Shown piece after piece: positions 1 to 7,729 of a stretch of 64,000 nt of DNA. Made by a program: the position numbers and the translations under genes. The notes under the pieces are model-generated. The model ran no database searches. It was not told where the DNA came from and was given only the letters and a program-made list of their open reading frames with translations. Each line of letters opens with the position of its first letter. Within the stretch, counting starts at the first letter, position 1. Source of the DNA: an uncultured Eubacteriales bacterium (GTDB lineage Bacteria; Bacillota; Clostridia; Oscillospirales; Acutalibacteraceae); NCBI GenBank assembly GCA_934647945.1, contig CAKUFK010000003.1:62001-126000 (forward strand), in the 5' to 3' direction.

Positions 1-1530
1 CTGCTGTATCCGGTTCTTATGCCGCCGGCTTCCTCCACTCTGGAGGAGAGGGTGGAGCTGTCGTTCAAAGCGCGGGCCGATATCCTCGGGGCGCCTGATT
101 ACGGGCTGGAGGGCAACCGCTCGGAGAGCCTCCGCCTGATCGAGTCCTACACGGAGTTTCAGAAGGTGCTGGCACGCATCGGGCTGCAAACCGCCGGGGA
201 AACCCGGGTGTCGACAGAGGTTCCCTATCCACGGGAAATAGAAGCGGAGCTGCCCTACAACGAGACGTATTTTGAAAAGCATGTGCTGCTGATGCTCCTT
301 TATCCGTGGGAAACCGGTTATGCGGCGGAGGATGTGACAGGGGTGAGCAGAACCGGCACGGTCTTGACGGTGAACCTGTCCCAGGCCGCCCCGAGGGAGG
401 ATGTCTATGCCGGGTTGCGTCAGGCGCTGTTTGTGGAAGTGGAGAAAACGGATGTCGAGGACTGTGACCGCTTTGTCTTCGAAGTCCGGGCGTCGGAGCA
501 TTCCGAGGCTGAAACGCTGCAGACCATGAGATACCGGGTGGAGGCGGTCGCGGTCAATACCGAAAACGCCGCAGCCAACCGGATCCTGACCGATACGAAG
601 GGCATCGCCGATTTGAAGAGCCGCCTCCCCGACGCTGCGGCGAGAGAGAGGCTGGACCGGTACGACGAGAGCTATTTTCAAGATCATGACCTTGTCACAC
701 TGTATCTGCGGCAGCCATATTCTGATCGTATATGGGATATCGCCGGTGTCACGTCACTCAAAAACGATTCCGGCAGTGCGCTCGATATCGTACTCACAAA
801 AAAGAATGCCGATCCGGGCGGGGCTAACGGACGGATTTACTATCTGGAGCTGCCCAAAGGCATCGTTTCCGCCGATACGATTCTCTATCTGTATGACGCG
901 TTCCAGGGATCGGTGAACATTCTGGCGGATCTCGACGAAGACAGCCTGACCGCCCTGGAGCTGGTGCAGGGGGAAGAACGGACGGTACTGAAGATCAATG
1001 GGGACATGTTCATGGATTTCTGGACCGAACCCGTGATGTACGGCGATATCATGCTGCGGGCGGTCGATTTCGACAGTGACGGCGTCAAGGAAATGATGAT
1101 CGAAACGGGATGGGTGTTGCCGAAAGGGATGCGGCCCTATGTGCTCAAGCGTGCCGACGGCAGCTGGATCGAGATCGCGGCTGACCTGTTCAGCAACCCG
1201 AACCTAAGCAGTTGGTTCTTACCCGGCCGCCGGCTGGTATCCTACCGCCTGCCGGACGGTAAGGAGCATGTCCTGGATATCGCCGGGCATGACGACTGGT
1301 TTTACGAGAATGGGGAGCTCGCCGTGAAGATAACCTGTGAAAGCGGAGCGTATGAGAAGCAACCCGCAATTGTGACGCTCCCGGACGGGCAGGTGGGGTT
1401 ATGGCTGCGGCAGTTCATTTACGCGGTGGACGGACAGGGAATCCGGTATAAGCTGGCCGTGTTTGAGACCATACTCACGATGAAGGCGGACGGTTGGGAA
1501 ATTTATAGTGAAGAATTGAAACCGATTTAG
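1..1530 (+). CDS. PrcB-like secreted or surface protein, 5' end cut by window
   Basis: The frame is open from base 1, and the first ATG (19) has no ribosome site, so the true start lies outside the window. At least 503 residues are visible. The protein contains an internal duplication. A block starting YNETYFEKH (about residue 80) and another starting YDESYFQDH (about 220) share the order Tyr-Tyr-Phe, a hydrophobic strand, GV, then a strand ending in hydrophobic-x-Leu. This pattern recalls the C-terminal domain of PrcB (protease complex subunit) proteins of Clostridia. The last third contains DFDSDGVKE, typical of FG-GAP/beta-propeller-like secreted proteins. It is followed 19 bp later by a lipoprotein gene and is probably cotranscribed with it. 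Function unknown; the PrcB link is inference. Confidence 0.75.
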   Translation: MLYPVLMPPASSTLEERVELSFKARADILGAPDYGLEGNRSESLRLIESYTEFQKVLARIGLQTAGETRVSTEVPYPREIEAELPYNETYFEKHVLLMLLYPWETGYAAEDVTGVSRTGTVLTVNLSQAAPREDVYAGLRQALFVEVEKTDVEDCDRFVFEVRASEHSEAETLQTMRYRVEAVAVNTENAAANRILTDTKGIADLKSRLPDAAARERLDRYDESYFQDHDLVTLYLRQPYSDRIWDIAGVTSLKNDSGSALDIVLTKKNADPGGANGRIYYLELPKGIVSADTILYLYDAFQGSVNILADLDEDSLTALELVQGEERTVLKINGDMFMDFWTEPVMYGDIMLRAVDFDSDGVKEMMIETGWVLPKGMRPYVLKRADGSWIEIAADLFSNPNLSSWFLPGRRLVSYRLPDGKEHVLDIAGHDDWFYENGELAVKITCESGAYEKQPAIVTLPDGQVGLWLRQFIYAVDGQGIRYKLAVFETILTMKADGWEIYSEELKPI

Positions 1531-1549
1531 GACTAGAGGAGGGGCGGAG

Positions 1550-2491
1550 ATGAGGCGGATGAAGATGCGGGTCGCGGCGGCCATGGTGACAGGCTGCCTG
1601 ATATGGACCGGTTGTGTGTCCACACCCGATGCGGCCGAGGTGCTGGAGTATCGGGAGTCCGCCGCGACACATGAGGAGCCGACGGCGTCGCCGGAAACGA
1701 CAGCGGAGGCGTCCGGTGAGGTTCCGCCGCAAACGAGCGCGCCGTCCGAGACCTCGATCCGGTCCACAGAGTCCGGGAAGCTGTCGAGTACGCCGCCTCC
1801 CCATACTTCTAGTAAGACGGTGCTGATGCTGGATGTCCCCTATTTGAGTCAGAAGGGGATTTTGCCCAACGGATGTGAGGCGGTCAGCGCGGTGATGCTG
1901 CTGCATCATCTGGGCGATTCCATTGCCCCGCTCGATTTCGTCGACCGGTATCTGGACTGCGAGCCGACCTGGAAAGACGGCGATACCCGATACGGTCCCG
2001 ATCCGGCCAAAGCCTATGCGGGGACTCCCAAAACCAACGGGGGCGGGTTCGGCTGTTTTTTTCCTGTGATCGTCCGGGCACTGAATCGGGCGTTGGAGGA
2101 ATATGCGCCTGCTCAATACCAGGCGGCAAGCCTCACCGGCCTTCCCTTGAGGGAGCTGGAAACGTATATCGACCGGGGGATCCCGGTGGCGGTTTGGGCG
2201 ACGATCGGAATGGTGGAGGTCCCGTTTTATTACGAATGGATCTCACCGGAGGACGGCAAAACGTACCGTTACCCCGCCAGAGAGCACTGCCTGGTGCTGG
2301 TGGGATACGATGACGACCGGTATTATTTTAACGACCCTTATAATTCCAACGGCCTGGTCAGCTACCACAAAACCACGGTTGAGAAGCGCTATGAGACTTT
2401 AGGGCGGCAGGCGGTGGCCATCCTGCCGCGCACCTCATCCACCTCCCCGACGGACGATCTGGCGCATTCGCAGAGCTGGACCCTGGCATGA
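1550..2491 (+). CDS. Lipoprotein with C39-like cysteine peptidase domain
   Basis: 313 residues. The N-terminus is a signal peptide ending in a lipobox-like TGC (Cys22). It is followed by a Ser/Thr/Pro/Glu-rich stalk to about residue 88, then a papain-fold domain of the C39-like (Peptidase_C39_2) type. The catalytic Cys is in PNGCEAVS, the His in REHCLVLVGYDDD, and the Asn/Asp in YYFNDPYN. In this family the domain acts on the outer face of the membrane; the substrate is unknown. The start is set by GAGGAGGGG about 7 nt before ATG. It lies 19 bp after the preceding gene. The residue at -3 of the lipobox is Trp, which is unusual. Confidence 0.88.
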   Translation: MRRMKMRVAAAMVTGCLIWTGCVSTPDAAEVLEYRESAATHEEPTASPETTAEASGEVPPQTSAPSETSIRSTESGKLSSTPPPHTSSKTVLMLDVPYLSQKGILPNGCEAVSAVMLLHHLGDSIAPLDFVDRYLDCEPTWKDGDTRYGPDPAKAYAGTPKTNGGGFGCFFPVIVRALNRALEEYAPAQYQAASLTGLPLRELETYIDRGIPVAVWATIGMVEVPFYYEWISPEDGKTYRYPAREHCLVLVGYDDDRYYFNDPYNSNGLVSYHKTTVEKRYETLGRQAVAILPRTSSTSPTDDLAHSQSWTLA

Positions 2492-2523
2492 GTGGGATTT
2501 GGCCGCCCTCTTCCGACGACGGG

Positions 2524-2823
2524 TCAGGCAAAAACGCCGATTAAAGGGCCTATCAAATCAAAACAGGCGGACGCCGATGGCGCCCGCCTCAGCGCGTCGG
2601 TAAAATCGATGCGCTGCTGGACAGAGGGTATCGGATCGCGGCGCTTCACGAGTTCGGCTTGCTCCCGTGTTTCGCCTCTGCAAAGCAAGGTTGCCCCGAC
2701 CCCATCCCTATCTTGTAAAATAGCTCTAATGCCGGCATTTGAGCCGTTCTGTTGTCTATACGGCATACATCCGAGGAACATGTCCTCAGATGTATGATCG
2801 GTCGAATACCGCGTGGCTTCCAT
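2524..2823 (-). CDS. Possible small hypothetical protein
   Basis: An open frame of 99 codons on the minus strand in an otherwise empty 0.5-kb interval. It includes a charged, plausibly structured stretch with DRDGVGATLLCRGETREQAE. The nearest GGAG is 14 nt upstream of the ATG, so there is no good ribosome site. Hairpins flank it on both sides (2565-2589 and 2861-2888). It could be a small gene, a remnant of a mobile element, or chance. I do not recognise a family. Confidence 0.25.
   Translation of the reverse strand: MEATRYSTDHTSEDMFLGCMPYRQQNGSNAGIRAILQDRDGVGATLLCRGETREQAELVKRRDPIPSVQQRIDFTDALRRAPSASACFDLIGPLIGVFA
2565..2589. terminator. Hairpin downstream of the C39-like lipoprotein
   Basis: An 11-bp stem with one mismatch (AGGCGGACGCC / GGCGCCCGCCT) and a 3-nt loop. 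On the minus strand it is followed by TGTTTTGATTTG, so it looks like a leftward intrinsic terminator. It may also end transcription of the rightward lipoprotein gene less efficiently. Confidence 0.4.
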
Positions 2824-2860
2824 GCATAATTCTAACGCTCCATCGCCATTTGATAGTTTG

Positions 2861-2888
2861 AGGCGGAGGCACTTTTGTGCCTCCGCCT
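2861..2888. other. Perfect 12-bp inverted repeat with TTTT loop
   Basis: AGGCGGAGGCAC and its exact complement enclose TTTT. No T tract follows on either strand, so a classic intrinsic terminator is unlikely. It lies between the C39-like lipoprotein and the convergent GNAT gene. It could be an RNA hairpin protecting a 3' end or a Rho-dependent stop region. Confidence 0.5.
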
Positions 2889-3001
2889 ATCTTCTGCCCG
2901 GCCAGCTATTCAAAGCCGGCGAGGCACAAAGCCTGCCCATTGTCCTGTCCGCTGAAACAGGCGGGCAGCCAAAACCGGTGAGGGCGGCCCCTATCCGGCC
3001 G

Positions 3002-3433
3002 TTAGGACGAAGGAACTGCAAATTCCATATAGTATTCTGCCTCGCCGGTATCAGGGGCGGTTCTACAGAAGGAGGGGATAAACCCTTCCCGTAGGTAGAA
3101 ACGCATGGCCCTGGTGTTTTTTTCATAGACATACAAGGCGAGATGGGGATGCCGCGCCTTTACATAATCCAGGAGGGCTTTGCCGATACCGCACGACCGC
3201 CGGCCTTCTGCGACAAACAGCCCTTCCACTTCATCGCCCGACAGGCCGATGAAACCCACGACGGCCCCCTCCAGCTCGTATACGTATACGTCGGCATTGG
3301 GCAGGGCCTTATGCACCAGTTCCCGGCGATCCTGCCAATAGGAGGGCGATATGAACGAATGTGCCGTCGTGTTGGAATCCAGCCAGATTTGCAGGACCGG
3401 TTGGAGATCTCCGGCCCGGAACGGGCGTATCAT
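3002..3433 (-). CDS. GNAT-family N-acetyltransferase, YjaB-like
   Basis: 143 residues, a full-length single GNAT domain. The acetyl-CoA loop is in LFVAEGRRSCGIGKALLDY (motif A, R/Q-x-x-G-x-G/A), followed by the C-terminal YEKNTRAMRFYLREGF strand-helix typical of the fold. The order VEGLFV-pyrophosphate loop-LYVYEKN resembles E. coli YjaB. Substrate unknown. The start is supported by GGAAGGA about 10 nt upstream. The palindromic repeat element at 3518-4054 occupies its 5' flank, so any promoter must lie close to or inside that element. Confidence 0.88.
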   Translation of the reverse strand: MIRPFRAGDLQPVLQIWLDSNTTAHSFISPSYWQDRRELVHKALPNADVYVYELEGAVVGFIGLSGDEVEGLFVAEGRRSCGIGKALLDYVKARHPHLALYVYEKNTRAMRFYLREGFIPSFCRTAPDTGEAEYYMEFAVPSS

Positions 3434-3517
3434 CAGCTCACGTCCTTCCGCTGTGCCGCCTATGGCTTTATGACGGCCAAAAGGTCTGGGATCCCGGAAT
3501 TGTACTGGTCACAAACC

Positions 3518-4054
3518 CATAAAATGATGACCACCCAAACTCCCGGGGGCCTCGGGCCCCCTTGTTGTATGAACGTCGGTTCAGGAGATGTCGTACCCGC
3601 CGATTTTTATGAAGAGAAAATCGGCAAATTCTCCGGGGGCCTGGGGGCGAAGCCCCCGGCGTCTCTTTGCGTCCTTTCTCCACGCGGAGAAAGGACGTGT
3701 CCGCGCATTGGATATCCCTTTTCATTAGGACAACGTTTTATATGCGCGGACAAACTCCAACACGCCCTGCAAAAACGGGTCTGGCCTGCGCCCCCTTTCT
3801 TTACACAAAGAAAGGGGGAAAAGAAGCGCCAGGGGGAGCCCCCCTGGAACCCCCCTGGTATTTTGATTTTTAGGGCCATTGTGGGACACCACAATGGCCG
3901 GTAACCGGCCCCCGATGCCCGTCCGTATAGAGAGCCCTTCAGGGGCGAGGCCGGAGTCCTTTTTAGGAAAGCCGGCGGGTACGGCATCTTTTGAACCAAC
4001 GCCCATACATAAAGGGGCTACGGCCCCGAGGGCTTGGCTGGCTATAAAATCATG
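3518..4054. repeat. Palindromic intergenic repeat element, copy 1
   Basis: The two ends are imperfect inverted repeats of about 80-85 bp. The left end runs from AAAATGATG through GGTTCAGGAGATGTCGTACC to CGCCG (about 3520-3601). The right end runs from CGGCGGGTACGGC through CATACATAAAGGGGC to TATAAAATCAT (about 3972-4053). Inside are nested hairpins: a CGGGGGC/GCCCCCG stem, a CCTTTCTCC/GGAGAAAGG stem, and GTCCGCGCA facing TGCGCGGAC across the centre. A second copy lies at 54484-54937. No long convincing gene is present. It behaves like a non-autonomous, MITE-like or BIME-like intergenic element; this is inference. Confidence 0.75.
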
Positions 4055-4192
4055 GAATTTTATCCTCTGTGAGAACCCACCATCCCATTGGAAGAGGCAA
4101 CGGGGAAACAGGTGAAAGGAAGACACCTTTCCATCCTTCGACGAAGACATAAAGGGGCGGGGTTACATTCCCGCTATTGCAGGAGGCGCCCG

Positions 4193-4816
4193 TCAGCCGG
4201 CGGGAGCGGCTGACGGAATCCGCCCCACCGCCTCGGCCACCGGCTCCCGCATCCACAGCCCCGGCGTGATTCGCAGGGTGAAGCCGCAGCCTGCCGGCGT
4301 CCCCCACTCGGACAAATCCGCCCGAGGCAGCGCGTAAGCCGCCATGAGCAGCATGATCACCCCGCCGTGAGTACAGACAACCGCCTCGGTTTCCCCCGAA
4401 CGCATCAACCCCGTCACGATTTCCTCAAACGCCGCCGTTACCCGCTGCTGGAAATGAGCGGCGTCCTCCCCGTCCGGGATGGACTGCCGTTTCCCGGCTA
4501 CCCAGTCCCGAAAATGGGGATCATCCTGCAGCTCCGCCGCGCTTCGTCCATCCCAGTCACCAAAATCGCATTCCGCCAAACCGTCGGCAACCTCCGGCCG
4601 GCATCCGGGATAGAGCACCTCCAGTGTCTGACGGCAACGGGTTAACGGGCTGGTAAAAAAACGTGCCGCGCCCGGATAACCGCCCTTTTTCTTCTGTTCA
4701 AGCAGTGCCGCGAGACCGGAGGGAGACAGCGGCAGATCGGTCAGGCCCAGATACCAGCCCCTCTCATTCGCCTCCGTCAGGCCGTGGCGCAAAAGGTGAA
4801 TTTTGTAGCTTTTCAT
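4193..4816 (-). CDS. Histidine phosphatase superfamily protein (phosphoglycerate mutase-like)
   Basis: 207 residues with the branch-1 histidine phosphatase signature. LLRHGLTEAN contains the RHG phospho-acceptor His near residue 10. SPLTRCRQT supplies the second Arg, AECDFGDWDG is typical of CobC/GpmB-type members, and VCTHGGVI carries the second catalytic His. Family members dephosphorylate small phosphoesters such as alpha-ribazole phosphate or sugar phosphates; the substrate here is unknown. I chose ATG at 4816 because GGAGG lies 9 nt upstream; a TTG immediately before it (4819) is the alternative. It is divergent from the XRE regulator gene. Confidence 0.9.
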   Translation of the reverse strand: MKSYKIHLLRHGLTEANERGWYLGLTDLPLSPSGLAALLEQKKKGGYPGAARFFTSPLTRCRQTLEVLYPGCRPEVADGLAECDFGDWDGRSAAELQDDPHFRDWVAGKRQSIPDGEDAAHFQQRVTAAFEEIVTGLMRSGETEAVVCTHGGVIMLLMAAYALPRADLSEWGTPAGCGFTLRITPGLWMREPVAEAVGRIPSAAPAG

Positions 4817-4849
4817 CAAAATTTTCCTCCAAATCTCCTATTTTGACGA

Positions 4850-4898
4850 TTTACAAAGGGTAACATTCTGCGGTATAATCATGTACATGTGGTATAAT
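4850..4898 (+). promoter_or_regulatory. Promoter and candidate operator of the XRE regulator gene
   Basis: TTTACA (4850-4855) is 18 bp from TATAAT (4874-4879). A second GGTATAAT (4893-4898) follows. Between the two -10-like boxes lies the perfect palindrome CATGTACATG (4880-4889), a natural place for a repressor to bind. The leader to the ATG at 5045 is about 155 nt. Confidence 0.5.
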
Positions 4899-5044
4899 TC
4901 TTTTGTTTCGGGAGGTGTCGTCTTCCGGGGCAAGGGTTTTGTTGCCTTTCGCGCGGTGTGTCCGGTATATGGACGCCGTTTTTCAGATAAACCCGCACAC
5001 AAAGCCGACAGAAACGTCCGCCCGGGACGGCATGGAGGGATTTC

Positions 5045-5731
5045 ATGAACAGCGCATTTCCACGGATACTCACCCTGCTCAGGAAAGAGCGCGGCATCAG
5101 CCAGAAGGAGGCCGCCTCCTCTCTGCTCGTTTCCCAGGCCCTGCTGTCCCATTATGAGAAGGGGATACGGGAATGCGGACTGGATTTTGTCGTCCGGGCC
5201 GCGGATTTCTACGGGGTTTCCTGTGATTACCTGCTCGGGCGCACGGCGGACAAATCGGGCGCCATGATCGCCGTGGACGAGATTCCGGAAAACGATCCCG
5301 CCGCCAAGGACAACCATTTCCGCGGCAGCGTACTGCCTGTCCTCAATAAAAAGCTGATCGTCAATTCGATCCATGTGATATTCGATCTGTTGCAGCGCTG
5401 CAACCACAAGGGGCTGACCAATGAGGCTTCCGCCTATCTCACCCTGGCGGTTTACTCGGTTTTCCGTCAGCTGTATACCGCTAACCCCAAAAGTCCCGCC
5501 GCCCTGTTCTCTGTTCCCGGATATTTGTTCCAGCCGGCGGTGACGGGCGAGCTCGCGCGTACCGCCGCGGCAATCGGGGAGCTGGCCTCCGGGCGGGACG
5601 CGGCGGGGGACAAGGGGATGGATCCATCCAAGGCCCCTCTTCTGGTTCCCGACGACATCACGCGGGACTATCCTCTCTTTGCCTCGTCCCTGTTCAACCT
5701 CCTCCGCAACGCGGAGACCCGGCTGCAATAA
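5045..5731 (+). CDS. XRE-family helix-turn-helix transcriptional regulator
   Basis: 228 residues. The N-terminal 65 residues form a Cro/C1-type HTH: LRKERGISQKEAASSLLVSQALLSHYEKG. It is followed by the usual CDYLLGRT exit sequence. The rest is a helical domain without a recognised ligand pocket, in an arrangement common in Clostridia. GGAGGG lies 6 nt before the ATG. A palindrome between two -10-like sequences upstream suggests autoregulation. It is followed at once by a strong bidirectional terminator shared with the convergent membrane protein gene. Confidence 0.9.
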   Translation: MNSAFPRILTLLRKERGISQKEAASSLLVSQALLSHYEKGIRECGLDFVVRAADFYGVSCDYLLGRTADKSGAMIAVDEIPENDPAAKDNHFRGSVLPVLNKKLIVNSIHVIFDLLQRCNHKGLTNEASAYLTLAVYSVFRQLYTANPKSPAALFSVPGYLFQPAVTGELARTAAAIGELASGRDAAGDKGMDPSKAPLLVPDDITRDYPLFASSLFNLLRNAETRLQ

Positions 5732-5745
5732 TCTCAACGGCTCTG

Positions 5746-5814
5746 AAAAAGGTGCCGCCGAATGCACAGCGATGTCCCGAGGGACTGCCTCTGTGCGCAT
5801 TCGGCGGCACCTTT
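5746..5814. terminator. Bidirectional terminator between convergent genes
   Basis: A stem of about 20 bp (GGTGCCGCCGAATGCACAG paired with CTGTGCGCATTCGGCGGCACC, one bulge) encloses a short loop. It is flanked by AAAAA on the left and TTT on the right, so it can act in both directions. It lies 15 bp after the XRE regulator stop and touches the stop of the leftward membrane protein gene. Confidence 0.85.
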
Positions 5815-5817
5815 CTG

Positions 5818-6588
5818 TCAGGACGGGGATTGTGTATTTGAGCCGGAAGGGGCCTTCCCGGCCTCCGGAGAGCGGGCGGCGGATTCCTCCGCCGCTTTAG
5901 CGTCGACGTCCCCCGTTCCATCCGGAAGGGGACGCACCGGCCGGGGATGGCTTTCCCTCCACTTTTCATACTGTTTCTTGAAAGGCCAGTTTTTGGGTGG
6001 GTGACAGCCAAAGCTGCACACCACCAAAACAGCCGCGCACAGGCAGAATGCAGCGCCGGCATACGGGCTGTCAAGGAGAAAACGGACTCCGATGCCCTCG
6101 GCCCTATAGAAGCACAGGAACAGCGACAACACCAGAACCGCCACCGCGTATACCCGCATCGCCACCACGTCGAACGTGCGGCCGTGTCTGGCACTGAACG
6201 CCATCACCGGCAGCATGAACAACAGCCCGGTGTTGAGCAGGATCTGAAGGTAGGCATTGGCATACATCCAGAATTCCGAAGCCGGTATCTCCATCCCCTC
6301 CAGCCCCGCCCCCGTCAGAACGATCAGAAGGATCGAGAGTACGATAAGCAGGATAGGTATCAGGATATAGAGCGTCCGCATCCCAATACGCACGACGCGG
6401 CTTCGGTCCAGATACCGCCCGGCCACCAGGGACAAGACGGACGAAACCACGGCGGCCGTGATCCAAACCGGCGGCTGGATGGCGGTCACGACATACAAGA
6501 CAATCGCCAGAACCGGCATCAGGACAGCAAATGCCAGCATGGTTACACGAAAAAACGGATCTTCCTCCACATGGTGACGCTCAGGCAT
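5818..6588 (-). CDS. Multi-pass membrane protein of unknown function
   Basis: 256 residues. About six hydrophobic segments occupy residues 12 to 205, including VLMPVLAIVLYVV, ILIPILLIVLSILLIVL and AAFCLCAAVLVVC. A charged, Pro/Ser-rich cytoplasmic tail follows. No catalytic motif is visible and I do not recognise a family. GGGAGG lies 8 nt before the ATG. A good promoter lies at 6624-6652. It converges on the XRE regulator gene and shares its terminator. Confidence 0.75.
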   Translation of the reverse strand: MPERHHVEEDPFFRVTMLAFAVLMPVLAIVLYVVTAIQPPVWITAAVVSSVLSLVAGRYLDRSRVVRIGMRTLYILIPILLIVLSILLIVLTGAGLEGMEIPASEFWMYANAYLQILLNTGLLFMLPVMAFSARHGRTFDVVAMRVYAVAVLVLSLFLCFYRAEGIGVRFLLDSPYAGAAFCLCAAVLVVCSFGCHPPKNWPFKKQYEKWRESHPRPVRPLPDGTGDVDAKAAEESAARSPEAGKAPSGSNTQSPS

Positions 6589-6623
6589 GCGATTGGACCT
6601 CCCAAATCAACCAGAATAGAACC

Positions 6624-6652
6624 ATTATAAACGCAATTTCATAAAAAGACAA
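6624..6652 (-). promoter_or_regulatory. Promoter of the membrane protein gene
   Basis: On the minus strand TTGTCT is 17 bp from TATAAT, ending 36 bp before the start codon at 6588. Confidence 0.55.
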
Positions 6653-6712
6653 CCGATATAATGGTTTCTTCAAAAATTAGATGGCTCCGGGAGATATCCC
6701 CCACCAAACAGC

Positions 6713-7678
6713 TCACCGCTCCGGTCCGCATATGGGAGCAAGCAGCTCTTTCTCTATGCGGCCCATCTCCTCCAAAGCGGAGGCGGCTTCCCGGGCAAGC
6801 GTCTCCCGGCCGGTGAGGCGGAGCTTGATTCCGAGATTCAGCGCCGTTTCGGCTGCGGCTACCACCGGCCGGTAGCGGGCGGGATCTATCCCGGCGCCAC
6901 TTGCCTCCAGATGGGTCAGGCCTTCGTATGTCAGGTTCGCATGCTCCCGGATGACGCGAAGCGGCCTCAAATCGAACGGGCCCTCCGACCGTTCCCGCAG
7001 CGCCGCGGCTATCACGCCGAGGCATTCGATGCCGTAGATATTCCGTGTCTCTCCCTTGTTGGCCGCACTGATATAATCCGACAAAACGGCGCGATATGTC
7101 CCGGGCTGGAAACGGCAGGCCGGGTTCGGCTGGTAATAACAGAAAAGAGCCCCTATAAACCGCTGTTTGAGCCGGTAGACGCTTTCCACATAGTCGGTAT
7201 ACGAGACGGCAAACGGCTCGTAAAGCCGATTGCGGGTATAGCCGATCGACAAAAAACAACCCTTCTCGTCGTCATAACCGTACAGCAGGTTGTTGTGGAC
7301 AAAATGCCGCTTTTGATAACCCAGTTTCGCCGGGACATAGAATTCGTCGAATGTGCCCATCTGATAATACCCGTGGTCCAGCATCTCGCGGATCAGGGCC
7401 ACCAGGTCAAAGGTTCGGTATCCGCGCACCATCGCGGGCGGGACATTGACGAGAAACTTTGTGGGCAGGAGCTGTTCTGTCTCAAAACGCCAATCGCTGT
7501 ATATGTAAGGGTTCAGCAGGCCGTCACGGGTGTCCCACATGAGGTTGGTGTACTGCATCGTCAGCCAGGGGCGGGCGGCCGGCTCGTTCCCGAGGATCAT
7601 GCTCAGCCAGAACGCATGGTGCTGATAGGATTGGACGGGCGGATTTTGTTCCAGCGGCAGCGCATAAGGATGTGACAA
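6713..7678 (-). CDS. BtrH/C39-like-fold protein of unknown function, paralogue 2
   Basis: 321 residues with a TTG start (GGGAG about 10 nt upstream). It is a close paralogue of the gene 51 bp upstream. They share LEQNPPVQSYQHHAFWLS, LTMQYTNLMW, an HFVHNNLLYGYDDEKGCFLSIGY block, and PNPACRFQP. The His plus GYDD arrangement followed by a strand is reminiscent of papain-like domains and of proteins found beside peptide natural product genes (BtrH N-terminal-like). No invariant nucleophilic Cys is obvious. The linkage to a biosynthetic function is only a suggestion, since no synthetase lies in this window. Confidence 0.75.
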   Translation of the reverse strand: MSHPYALPLEQNPPVQSYQHHAFWLSMILGNEPAARPWLTMQYTNLMWDTRDGLLNPYIYSDWRFETEQLLPTKFLVNVPPAMVRGYRTFDLVALIREMLDHGYYQMGTFDEFYVPAKLGYQKRHFVHNNLLYGYDDEKGCFLSIGYTRNRLYEPFAVSYTDYVESVYRLKQRFIGALFCYYQPNPACRFQPGTYRAVLSDYISAANKGETRNIYGIECLGVIAAALRERSEGPFDLRPLRVIREHANLTYEGLTHLEASGAGIDPARYRPVVAAAETALNLGIKLRLTGRETLAREAASALEEMGRIEKELLAPICGPER

Positions 7679-7729
7679 GAGGCAACATCTCCCGATATCA
7701 ATTTGCAGGGCAGGGGCCGTTCCGCGGGC

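Noticed and set aside
3143..4150. Several open frames of 80 to 250 codons on both strands inside palindromic element copy 1
   Set aside because: They follow the hairpins of the repeat, lack ribosome sites and do not appear in copy 2, so they are by-products of the palindrome.
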